Under the pieces are notes generated by a model. The model saw nothing but the letters and a program-made list of their open reading frames with translations, was not told where the DNA came from and did no database searches. DNA of 6,198 nt, taken from positions 1-6,198 of the forward strand of contig CAZDHT010000290.1 of assembly GCA_964505325.1 (NCBI GenBank), in the 5' to 3' direction. Shown piece by piece: positions 1-6,182 of the stretch. The DNA is from CAZDHT01 sp964505325 (GTDB lineage: Bacteria; Planctomycetota; PUPC01). A program made the translations under genes and the position numbers. Positions within the stretch are counted from its first letter, which is position 1; every line of letters begins with the position of its first letter.

Positions 1-138
1 CGGCTTGGGCAGGGGCGGCGCCTTCTTCTGCTCGAGGAGAGCCCTGGCGGTCTCGGGAATGCCCGCACAGCGGCCGCCAGCCGCGGGGAAGACCGTCAGA
101 GCCAATGCCGCTGCCACGAGCGTCGCCACGGATCGCAT
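1..138 (-). CDS. Gene D: N-terminus of an exported protein, cut by the window edge
   Basis: This is the fourth gene of the leftward operon; only its first 46 codons lie in the window and the frame is open to the edge. The ATG at 138-136 is preceded by a strong Shine-Dalgarno GGAGGT (complement of 143-148) with a 4-nt spacer, and it starts 20 bp after the stop of gene C, so translation as part of the same transcript is likely. The product begins MRSVATLVAAALALTVFPAA, a typical Sec signal peptide with one positive charge and a hydrophobic Ala/Leu/Val core. Cleavage is plausible around the AAG/GRCAG region (residues 19-26). There is no good lipobox, because Arg precedes the only Cys. The visible mature part (IPETARALLEQKKAPPLPKP) is charged, then Pro-rich. 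It lacks the FlgD-like domain start that follows the signal peptide in genes A-C, so D may belong to a different family. Its function cannot be told from this fragment. Confidence 0.8.
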   Translation of the reverse strand, partial: MRSVATLVAAALALTVFPAAGGRCAGIPETARALLEQKKAPPLPKP

Positions 139-142
139 GACT

Positions 143-148
143 ACCTCC
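143..148 (-). promoter_or_regulatory. Shine-Dalgarno site of gene D
   Basis: GGAGGT on the minus strand lies 4 nt before the ATG at 138. It is the best match to the anti-SD consensus in the window and fixes the start of gene D, which is too short here to be secure from ORF length alone. Confidence 0.75.
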
Positions 149-158
149 ATCTGGTGAC

Positions 159-2711
159 TCACGGCGCCGCAACCGCGCACGTCGCCGTCCGCTGATAGCC
201 GAGCCTGACCCTCACGATGCGCCGGCTCAGCACGTCGGAGACGTAGGCGGCCCGGTCTGAGACCCCCACGGCGGCAGGCCAGGCCAAGGGGATCTCCGGC
301 TTGGGCACGGCGCTGCCCGGCCCGGCGGAGTCCTGGTTGCCGTAGGCGCCAAACGTGCAGAGCTCGTTTCCGTTCGTGTCCAGGACCACCACGCGAAAGC
401 GGCCCGCGTCCGGCGAGAACACCCGCCCGTAATCGTCCACGTCAAAACGCATGCCCTCGCAGGCGCACGCGTGGGTCACGTAGTGATTGTATCCGGCACC
501 GTGCTGGGCCGGGACATGGCAGACGCCGAAATACTGCCAAAGGTCGCCCTTGATCCCCACCGGCACGTCATAGGCGAGCAGGCCCTTTCGCCCTCCAACC
601 TTCGGCCCGACCCCCGCACCACCGCTCGGGGGGAACTTGAGGATGCTGCCATACATGATGGGATAGTGATGGTTAGGAGTCTTTCCGTGGTGAGGGTTCA
701 ACTTGGCTGCATTTACCTTTCCCTGAAAATCGGGCGGGATGACCTGTCCGGCGGGCTTCACGGGGTCGCCGACGTAGAGGTTGCCGGCCGGGTCCAGGCG
801 CAGCGAAAGCGCTCCCGGGCTGAGCGAGCCGACGAGGTTTTCCTTGCGCATTTTCCCGTCCGGCCCCCACACCGAGATGCCATAACGCTGATGCACCTTG
901 GGCACATTTTCGTGCAACACATAGATCGTTCCGTCATGGCTCACGGCCAAGCCTCGACCCATGATGTGCAGCGAGTACCTGTGTCCGGGAAGCGGATCGC
1001 TGGCGTTGGAGTCGGTGCCCGGGTAGGTCGCGGGCTTCAGGTTGCGATCGTATCTGAGGATGCGCTTCGAGCCGTGAACGACGTACACGTAGCCGTCACG
1101 GCCGAGTGCGAAGTGCGCACCTATCTTGGCCCAACCCGGGCCTGGCATGCGGAGAGACTTCAGCACTTTGCCGTCAATGCCGTCGATCTTGACAAAACAC
1201 CCGCCGCGGTCGGCCACGTCGCCGCCCTGATGGAAGTAGACCTCCTCGCGTTTCCTGTCCACCTGGATTTCCCTGCAAGCTCTGAATCCCGGGCCTTTGC
1301 CTTTCTCTTCCGGCGCGCCCAGCTTGCCGTTCTTCTCAACGAAGCGGAACAGCCCAAAGCTCTCCCAAGCGGTGGTGGAGCCCACCCAGAGAACCGGCTC
1401 CTGGCCTGAGTCGTCCAGCGTAAAGACCGGATAGGCGTCTATCCTCTTCTTGCCCTTGAGGGCCCGCATGATGCGGGGGATCTTCCGGCTGTAGACCGGC
1501 TGGGGATCCTTGCGGCTCTTGAACTTGAAGATCTGGTCCGGCGGGTCGCCGCCGCCCAGGACGTAGACCGCCCCGCTCCCGCGGTGCACTCCGAGCATGT
1601 AGGGTCTCTCGACGGGTAGGTCGCTCAGGAACTTCCCCTCGGGGCTGAAAATCGCCACGCGATTGTTGCCACGGTCGGCCACGTAGATGTTGCCGTCTTT
1701 GTCCAAGGCGATGCCCTGCGGTTCGTTCAGGCCCTTGTCACCCTCGCCGGCCTCCTCGGGCTTGCCGATGAACGGCGCGATGGCCTTGTCGCCCCACTTG
1801 GCGCGATAGACCGCGTGTTTCCAGCGCACAGGTTTCCAGCGCTTCTGCGAGGCCGCTCCGGAGATGTAGATCGCCTTCCCGTCAGGCGCGGCGGTCAGGC
1901 AGGCGAAGCCGGTCATCTCCTTGCCGAGTGCGGGGCCGAAAGCCCCTGCTTTCGGTGCGCCTCCGTCCTGGGCGTCGACGGCCACCAGCACGGCCCCCTT
2001 GCCCCTGACCTTCATGTTCAGGATGAACCGGCCGTCTGGCAGGACTACGGGCTGCTGGTGCGCCGGCGGCCCGGTGAACGGGTAGATGGTCTTCAATTGG
2101 TTGGCGTGTATCCAGGGGTAGCGCCCCTTCTCGCCGAGATCGAGGATCCCAAACTCCTTGACCTTGTCCGGGAAGCACTTCGCCTGATAGGGCATGATCG
2201 TCCGCTTGTATTTGGCCCCCCGGTCGAAAACGTTGCAGACGGTCGAGCCGAAGTTTATATGCAAGTGCCGACCCAGGTTGAGCACGAACAGCTCCCCGCC
2301 CGGGCCCACGGCCAGCCCGCGGACGACGTCCAGCGTGTTGGGGTCGCTGCCCAGGATTCTGTCGAACTCCGGCTTGAGCCCCAGGCTGACCCGGACCTTG
2401 TACTCGCCGGCGGGAAGCTTCTTGCCATAGTCGTCCTTAAAGTCCCACGCCAGGCTCTGGGCCAGCGCGTTCTTCTCAAGCGGCTTCGGAGCGTTCTTGC
2501 CCAGCAGCCCGGCGGCCAGGTGGCGGACGACGATTCCCTTGCCGTCGAGAATCGCGACTTCCACGTCCGTCGGCGCGCTGACGCCGAAGGTGATCGTGAC
2601 GTTGTTCCCGTCCCGGACGGCCTCGGGCTTCGTCTTGAAGCTCACCTCCCCTGCGCCTGCAGCCGTGCCGGCCAGAACCGCCCCGATGATTGCTGTGCAA
2701 AGCATTCTCAT
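159..2711 (-). CDS. Gene C: exported 850-aa FlgD-Ig-like / NHL beta-propeller protein
   Basis: The product is a large exported protein of unknown function. Residues 1-20 form a signal peptide (MRMLCTAIIGAVLAGTAAGA). Residues about 21-115 form a FlgD-like Ig fold with VRHLAAGLLG, WDFKDDYGKKLPAGEYKVRV and LGL. The rest reads as beta-propeller blades: a clear NHL repeat at about 327-356 (GLNEPQGIALDKDGNIYVAD then RGNNRVAIFS), and weaker 'DG.IYV/YVYV' blades near 130-145, 535-555, 585-600 and 636-649. A His/Cys-rich stretch (671-751) ends in Cys749-x-Cys751. It is followed by the family blade FDVDDYGRVFSPD (756-768) and the terminal LGY....TC (Cys845). No enzyme motif is visible. It is about 320 residues longer than paralogues A and B, the excess lying between the Ig domain and the shared C-terminal part. 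The start at 2711 fits an AGGAAAG ribosome site, and gene B ends 21 bp upstream. The coding call is secure; the function is open. Confidence 0.93.
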   Translation of the reverse strand: MRMLCTAIIGAVLAGTAAGAGEVSFKTKPEAVRDGNNVTITFGVSAPTDVEVAILDGKGIVVRHLAAGLLGKNAPKPLEKNALAQSLAWDFKDDYGKKLPAGEYKVRVSLGLKPEFDRILGSDPNTLDVVRGLAVGPGGELFVLNLGRHLHINFGSTVCNVFDRGAKYKRTIMPYQAKCFPDKVKEFGILDLGEKGRYPWIHANQLKTIYPFTGPPAHQQPVVLPDGRFILNMKVRGKGAVLVAVDAQDGGAPKAGAFGPALGKEMTGFACLTAAPDGKAIYISGAASQKRWKPVRWKHAVYRAKWGDKAIAPFIGKPEEAGEGDKGLNEPQGIALDKDGNIYVADRGNNRVAIFSPEGKFLSDLPVERPYMLGVHRGSGAVYVLGGGDPPDQIFKFKSRKDPQPVYSRKIPRIMRALKGKKRIDAYPVFTLDDSGQEPVLWVGSTTAWESFGLFRFVEKNGKLGAPEEKGKGPGFRACREIQVDRKREEVYFHQGGDVADRGGCFVKIDGIDGKVLKSLRMPGPGWAKIGAHFALGRDGYVYVVHGSKRILRYDRNLKPATYPGTDSNASDPLPGHRYSLHIMGRGLAVSHDGTIYVLHENVPKVHQRYGISVWGPDGKMRKENLVGSLSPGALSLRLDPAGNLYVGDPVKPAGQVIPPDFQGKVNAAKLNPHHGKTPNHHYPIMYGSILKFPPSGGAGVGPKVGGRKGLLAYDVPVGIKGDLWQYFGVCHVPAQHGAGYNHYVTHACACEGMRFDVDDYGRVFSPDAGRFRVVVLDTNGNELCTFGAYGNQDSAGPGSAVPKPEIPLAWPAAVGVSDRAAYVSDVLSRRIVRVRLGYQRTATCAVAAP
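1644..1733 (-). other. NHL repeat within gene C
   Basis: Codons 327-356 of gene C encode the best-formed propeller blade in the window. It has the NHL pattern: a 'GLNEPQGIA' entry, 'D.DGNIYVAD' strands, the 'RGNNRV' turn and an 'AIFSPEGKFL' exit. NHL blades form six-bladed propellers that usually bind proteins, RNA or ligands; a few families (e.g. peptidylglycine lyases) are enzymes, but no such active-site set is seen here. Genes A and B have only degenerate versions. Confidence 0.85.
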
Positions 2712-2720
2712 AGTCTCTGT

Positions 2721-2727
2721 CTTTCCT
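2721..2727 (-). promoter_or_regulatory. Shine-Dalgarno site of gene C
   Basis: AGGAAAG on the minus strand lies 9 nt before the ATG at 2711, in the 21-bp gap after the TAG stop of gene B. It is the end of a 10-mer, GCAGCAGGAA, that also precedes gene B. A second in-frame ATG two codons on (2705) would fit less well. Confidence 0.55.
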
Positions 2728-2732
2728 GCTGC

Positions 2733-4328
2733 CTAATGCAGCTTGCAGGTAGCCTCGGCGGCGTAGCCCAGTCCGATGCGCACCACCCTCTTGTTGATGC
2801 CGTCAGTGTAGTATATGGCCTTTCGCGAGCAGACCACGCGACGCGGCCAGGCCAGGTTGATCTTCTTGCCCTTGGCGGTTTCAGCTTTCACCTGTTTCTG
2901 CAGGCGAAGCACTTCATTGCCGGCGTTGTCGAGGATGACGAGCGCTTCCTTATCGGCGTCCGGCACGTAGAGTCGGCCGTGCTCGTCGATGTCGAAGAGC
3001 GGGGACTTGCAGCAGCAGCCGCTGACCAGGTAGGACATCACCCCGACGTAACACTTGTCGATGCGAGGGATAAAGATCCTGTAATTGGGCCCCCAGAGGG
3101 CGCCCTTTCCCCTCTCTTCGGGATCCTCCGGTGCCGCGCCCATGGGCAGGCGGATGTCCCTGATCCAGCGATCACGGGGGGTGATCCGGAGTATCGACCC
3201 GTAGCCGTAGCCGTACTTCCAGGACTTCGGGTAGCGCTGTTTGGGCATCTCCGCACCTTTGGGGCCATCGGCACGGGCCAAGTATATATTACCTTTCGTG
3301 TCAACCCGGATGCAGGCAATATGTGCACGCTCACCATGACCAAAGTCAACCCAGGGCTGATAACCTTCGATCAGAGCACGTTTTCTTTCCCAGGTGTCCC
3401 AGATGAACAGGCGAAAGAAAGGAATGCTGCGCGCGCAGTGTATGTAGTATCTGCCGTCCAGCCCCTCGAAGGCATCGTTTCCAGAGCCCCACTGTTCATG
3501 GAATGGCCGGCTCCGCTGGTAGCGCCACAGGGAGATGTCGAAGCGCAGTGCCTTCTCGTGGGTGTTGACCCCCTCGGGGACGGGGATCGGCTTGAAGTCC
3601 CGGGTGAACCGGCGGTAGGGATTGAACAGGATGTCCCCGTTCAGGGCCACGGCGAACTTTTCGCCGGGGCGCCTGAGCTTGCGGATCTCGCCGTCGATGA
3701 GATCGACCTTGCCGGTGCTGTCCCTGTACCGGTAAACACTCCCGATGCTCGATGGGTATGCGAGATAGCTGGCATAGATCCGGTCGTCCTCCTTGTCCAC
3801 GTACACATACCAGTCGTACAACTGGCTGGTGAAGGCCAGCTTGCCCTCCTTGGTCTTGGCCTGCGCCGGGTCGAGGCCGGGCTTGCCCGGCTCGGCGGGG
3901 TCGGGATCGGTGATGACCTTGCCGATCCGCCAGGGCTTGACGGGGGTCAGGGCCTTGAGAACGGTCCTGGCGCCTTTGGCCTTCAGGCCCAGCCGTATGC
4001 GAACCTTGAAGCCGGTCCCTGCCACCGGTTTTCCGCGGTCGCCGGTGCGGTCCCAGAGAATCGACTGAGACAGCGATTTCGGAGCGAGCGGCGGGGCGAC
4101 CTCCTTGGCTCCGAGCAGACCGGCGGCCAGGTGGCGCACTTCATTGCCCTTGACGTCGAGTATTGTAACCTCAACGTCGCAGGGCGCAGCGGCCGCGAAG
4201 CTGATGCGCACATTCTTTCCCTCCAGCTTCGCCGACGGGGCCTCCGCGAAAGTGGGCTCGGCCCCGGCTGCGGTGGCCGGCAACAAGACCAGGACGGCGA
4301 GGCTCGTCGCCAGCACCACTTTGATCAT
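2733..4328 (-). CDS. Gene B: exported 531-aa FlgD-Ig-like / beta-propeller protein
   Basis: The product is an exported paralogue of A and C with unknown function. Residues 1-23 are a signal peptide (MIKVVLATSLAVLVLLPATA, cleavage near AGA/EP). Residues about 24-118 are the FlgD-like Ig domain with VRHLAAGLLG, ILWD and KVRIRLGL. Blade-like segments follow: YDWYVYVDKEDDRIYASYLA (170-189), LDGRYYIHCA (290-299), IRVDTKGNIYLA (340-351), a YGSILR strand (376-381), a Cys438-Cys-Cys440 run, the blade FDIDEHGRLYVPD (445-457) leading to VILDNAGNEV (464-473), and a terminal GLGY....TC with Cys528, three residues from the end. Its ATG overlaps the stop of gene A as ATGA (4328-4325), a sign of translational coupling. 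An AGGAAG site with a 7-nt spacer supports the start. No catalytic motif is recognised; the propeller may be incomplete or divergent. Confidence 0.93.
   Translation of the reverse strand: MIKVVLATSLAVLVLLPATAAGAEPTFAEAPSAKLEGKNVRISFAAAAPCDVEVTILDVKGNEVRHLAAGLLGAKEVAPPLAPKSLSQSILWDRTGDRGKPVAGTGFKVRIRLGLKAKGARTVLKALTPVKPWRIGKVITDPDPAEPGKPGLDPAQAKTKEGKLAFTSQLYDWYVYVDKEDDRIYASYLAYPSSIGSVYRYRDSTGKVDLIDGEIRKLRRPGEKFAVALNGDILFNPYRRFTRDFKPIPVPEGVNTHEKALRFDISLWRYQRSRPFHEQWGSGNDAFEGLDGRYYIHCARSIPFFRLFIWDTWERKRALIEGYQPWVDFGHGERAHIACIRVDTKGNIYLARADGPKGAEMPKQRYPKSWKYGYGYGSILRITPRDRWIRDIRLPMGAAPEDPEERGKGALWGPNYRIFIPRIDKCYVGVMSYLVSGCCCKSPLFDIDEHGRLYVPDADKEALVILDNAGNEVLRLQKQVKAETAKGKKINLAWPRRVVCSRKAIYYTDGINKRVVRIGLGYAAEATCKLH
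4325..4328 (-). other. ATGA stop/start overlap of genes A and B
   Basis: The ATG of gene B (4328-4326) shares bases with the TGA of gene A (4327-4325). This 4-bp overlap is the usual layout for translationally coupled genes and shows that A and B are on one transcript. Confidence 0.9.
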
Positions 4329-5902
4329 CGTTTATCTTCCTGCTGCTCTAGCTGACAGGTCTCGGTGACCGCGTATTGTAGCTTCGCGGACAAGACGCGC
4401 AGGTTGGCCGCGTCCCAGAAGGCGAAGAGGTCCCTGGCGGCGGCCACCCGTATCGGCCGGGCGATGAACAGCTCCCCGGACTTGCCGGCCAGTTCGGCGA
4501 TCTGGTTGCCCTGGGCGTCGAGAATGCGCACCCGGCTGAGCGCGGGGTCGGGCACGTAGAGCCGCCCGAAGCGGTCCATGTCGAACCAGGGGCCGTTGCA
4601 GGTGCAGTTGCCCGGGGGCGAGATCCAGGATATGCCCGGTACCGCCCACTCGACGTCGTGCACGAAGGCCTTGGCCGGCCGTATCGTGGGCCTGCCGCGC
4701 TGGCCGGAGTAGACGTACCCCCAGCGGGGGTTGCCCGACCAGGTCGTGGTCCAGGTGTCCAGGACGACCCCGGCGGCCCGCTTCCCGGCATCGGCGGGCA
4801 CTTTGCCGGCTTGGGGGTCGGGCTTGGCGCCCTTCTTCGTCCAGTGGCCCTTCAGGCGCAGCTTGATCAGGGTCCCCGAGAAGTGCCGGTAGTAACCGTG
4901 CCCGAGCGCGGCCGGGGCCTTCCACCCCTCGGGCAGGCCGTTGAGGGCCACGTACAGGCAACCCTCGCGGTCCACGCGAATGACGCTGCCGTGACGGATG
5001 CGGGAGAAGGGGAAGACGCCGTTTCTCTCGAGCTTGCCGTCCCGGCCCCAGACGTGCACCCGCGCGTAGCCGGTCTCCGGGTGAGAGGCGAAGCGGTAGA
5101 GCTTGCCGTCGAGGCCCAGGCAGGGCGTGTCCGGCCCCAGACTGTCCCCGAATCCCTCGGCGTCAAGTGCCGTACTGTTGCGCGCGGGAGCCCTGATTCC
5201 GTGCGTGCCGATCGCCGGGAACGGAGCCGGTTTCCACGCGCGGTTCAGCCTGCGCGTCACCCACCCCCAGTGGATCGGATAGATCAGCCCGTCGCTGCCA
5301 AAGGCGATGTCCCCCGTGACGTATTGCAGTCCTTCAAGCTTCGCGGGTTGGCGGCCCGGCAGGCCTCGGTACCACTGGTCCCAATGGTTGCGCCGGTAGT
5401 AGATGGCGCCCGTGTCGGGGTCGCCCGCGAGCCGCAGGGACCAGTTCCCGGAGTAGTCCTCCGAGAGCACTCTGAACATCTTCTTGGCATCGATCTGGGC
5501 GGCCGGCGCGTCCTTGGACTTGACGTTGCGCAGCAGCTTGAACCCGGTTGCGGTCTCGCTCACCGCGCCGATCCTCAGGCCAAGACGAACCCTGACACTG
5601 GCCCCGGCGGCCGGCTGGCCAAGATCGTCCCTGCCGTCCCAGATGATCTCTTGGGCCAGCGAGTTCTTGTTCAGGGGCGTGGGGGCGTTCCCGCCCAGCA
5701 CGCCGGCCGCCAAGTGACGGATGACCGCCCCCTTGGCGCCCAGGATCGACACCGCCACGTCGGTGGGCTTCGAGACCGTGAAGGTGATAACAGCCTTCCC
5801 GCCCTCGGTCCTGGCGGTGGGATCGGCGGTGAACGTCGCCTCCTCGGGCGCGCCGGCGCCGGCGAGCCCCAGGACTGCCGCACACATCACCGTGAGTCTC
5901 AT
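4325..5902 (-). CDS. Gene A: exported 525-aa FlgD-Ig-like / beta-propeller protein, first gene of the operon
   Basis: The product is an exported paralogue of B and C with unknown function. The start at 5902 is chosen because it opens directly with a signal peptide (MRLTVMCAAVLGLAGAGA) after a GAGGGAG ribosome site. The frame stays open upstream to an ATG at 6043, but that 47-codon extension is Arg/Ser/Pro-rich, would bury the signal peptide, and starts upstream of the promoter. Residues about 20-110 are the FlgD-like Ig domain (IRHLAAGVLG, IIWDGRDDLGQPAAG, VRVRLGL). Then come blade-like segments: WSLRLAGDPDTGAIYYRR (154-171), IAFGSDGLIYPI (199-210), LGLDGKLYRFA (262-272) and VIRVDREGCLYVA (307-319). 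These are followed by Cys433-x-Cys435, FDMDRFGRLYVPD (440-452) with ILDAQGNQI, and terminal LQY....TC (Cys516). The tail is more charged (QLEQQEDKR) than in B or C. No catalytic site is recognised. Confidence 0.92.
   Translation of the reverse strand: MRLTVMCAAVLGLAGAGAPEEATFTADPTARTEGGKAVITFTVSKPTDVAVSILGAKGAVIRHLAAGVLGGNAPTPLNKNSLAQEIIWDGRDDLGQPAAGASVRVRLGLRIGAVSETATGFKLLRNVKSKDAPAAQIDAKKMFRVLSEDYSGNWSLRLAGDPDTGAIYYRRNHWDQWYRGLPGRQPAKLEGLQYVTGDIAFGSDGLIYPIHWGWVTRRLNRAWKPAPFPAIGTHGIRAPARNSTALDAEGFGDSLGPDTPCLGLDGKLYRFASHPETGYARVHVWGRDGKLERNGVFPFSRIRHGSVIRVDREGCLYVALNGLPEGWKAPAALGHGYYRHFSGTLIKLRLKGHWTKKGAKPDPQAGKVPADAGKRAAGVVLDTWTTTWSGNPRWGYVYSGQRGRPTIRPAKAFVHDVEWAVPGISWISPPGNCTCNGPWFDMDRFGRLYVPDPALSRVRILDAQGNQIAELAGKSGELFIARPIRVAAARDLFAFWDAANLRVLSAKLQYAVTETCQLEQQEDKR
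4336..4341 (-). promoter_or_regulatory. Shine-Dalgarno site of gene B
   Basis: AGGAAG on the minus strand lies 7 nt before the ATG at 4328, inside the last codons of gene A. The site supports this start over any internal ATG. Confidence 0.65.
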
Positions 5903-6019
5903 GGGCGCTCCCTCTACCGACGGGCCGTATGCTCGCCTCTCACGACAGGTGTGACCAGCGGAACTCCGTCGACTGGGAGCCCACTCCCGAATCGCGGCCT
6001 CGGAGTCTTCAGGGCAGCC
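5903..6019 (-). other. Predicted 5' leader of the operon mRNA
   Basis: About 117 nt lie between the predicted transcription start and the ATG of gene A. In the RNA, GGGAG/CUCCC (5984-5988 with 5975-5979, 4-nt loop) can form a small hairpin. It is enclosed by an outer 6-bp match ACUCCG/CGGAGU (6001-6006 with 5963-5968). I do not recognise a known riboswitch or T-box. In GC-rich DNA such short stems can arise by chance. Confidence 0.35.
5908..5914 (-). promoter_or_regulatory. Shine-Dalgarno site of gene A
   Basis: GAGGGAG on the minus strand ends 5 nt before the ATG at 5902 (7 nt counted from the GAGGG core). With the signal peptide that follows, it decides the start against the longer frame beginning at 6043. 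Confidence 0.65.
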
Positions 6020-6025
6020 GGCCTT

Positions 6026-6054
6026 ATTGTACCACGCCCACAAGTCCCGCTCAA
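6026..6054 (-). promoter_or_regulatory. Sigma70-type promoter of the operon
   Basis: On the minus strand the -35 is TTGAGC (6054-6049, 4 of 6 to TTGACA). A spacer of exactly 17 bp follows, then the -10 TACAAT (6031-6026, 5 of 6 to TATAAT), preceded by TGG as in an extended -10. Transcription would start near 6018-6019. The site is the first AT-rich hexamer upstream of gene A in otherwise GC-rich DNA, and it points into the operon. Confidence 0.6.
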
Positions 6055-6166
6055 GCGTTCCGCGCTGACGCCTCGGACATGGCGCCCATCCGTCAAACAG
6101 GTTGACCCCGAGCGGTGCGCGGGCGTCCCTCCCGGTTCCGAACGCAGCTCTGAGGAATAGGGGATT
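6055..6166. other. Non-coding stretch upstream of the promoter
   Basis: I see no gene here. Open frames on both strands cross it, but they lack ribosome sites and have an Arg/Pro/Gly/Ser-rich composition typical of GC-rich non-coding DNA. It may hold upstream regulatory sites, but no recognisable operator was found. Confidence 0.5.
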
Positions 6167-6182
6167 CTTCGCACCTGCGAAG
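6167..6182. repeat. Inverted repeat CTTCGCA-CC-TGCGAAG
   Basis: This is a perfect 7-bp dyad with a 2-bp centre, about 110 bp upstream of the -35 box. As RNA it would form a 6-bp stem with an ACCU loop. No T-run follows on either strand, so it is not a standard intrinsic terminator. It could be an operator, or part of a repeat cluster extending past the window edge. Confidence 0.6.

Noticed and set aside
139..158. Terminator between genes C and D
   Set aside because: The 20-bp gap has no stem and no T-run and contains the ribosome site of gene D.
471..1409. 312-codon open frame on the plus strand within gene C
   Set aside because: It is fully antisense to conserved propeller sequence in gene C, with no ribosome site and no recognisable motif.
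3281..3304. Promoter-like TTGACA and TATACT on the minus strand inside gene B
   Set aside because: The spacing is 12 bp, too short for sigma70, and the bases are explained as codons of the conserved blade IRVDTKGNIYL, with some AT-rich codons.
1815..4355. 846-codon open frame on the plus strand, antisense to genes B and C
   Set aside because: It spans the B/C junction antisense, has no ribosome site or signal peptide, and has a mixed composition without recognisable domains. Long antisense frames are expected in GC-rich genes, and the minus-strand frames carry clear family motifs.
5882..5902. Lipoprotein signal at Cys7 of gene A
   Set aside because: The residues before Cys7 (LTVM) do not fit a lipobox, and the hydrophobic core follows the Cys instead of preceding it.
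4658..6160. 500-codon open frame on the plus strand, antisense to gene A
   Set aside because: It is rich in Arg, Pro, Gly and Val with no domain, and it runs through the promoter and upstream region of gene A. It is a shadow of the GC-rich codon pattern.
5914..6174. 86-codon minus-strand frame overlapping the upstream region of gene A
   Set aside because: It contains the promoter and leader, has a low-complexity Arg/Gly/Pro/Thr composition and no ribosome site.
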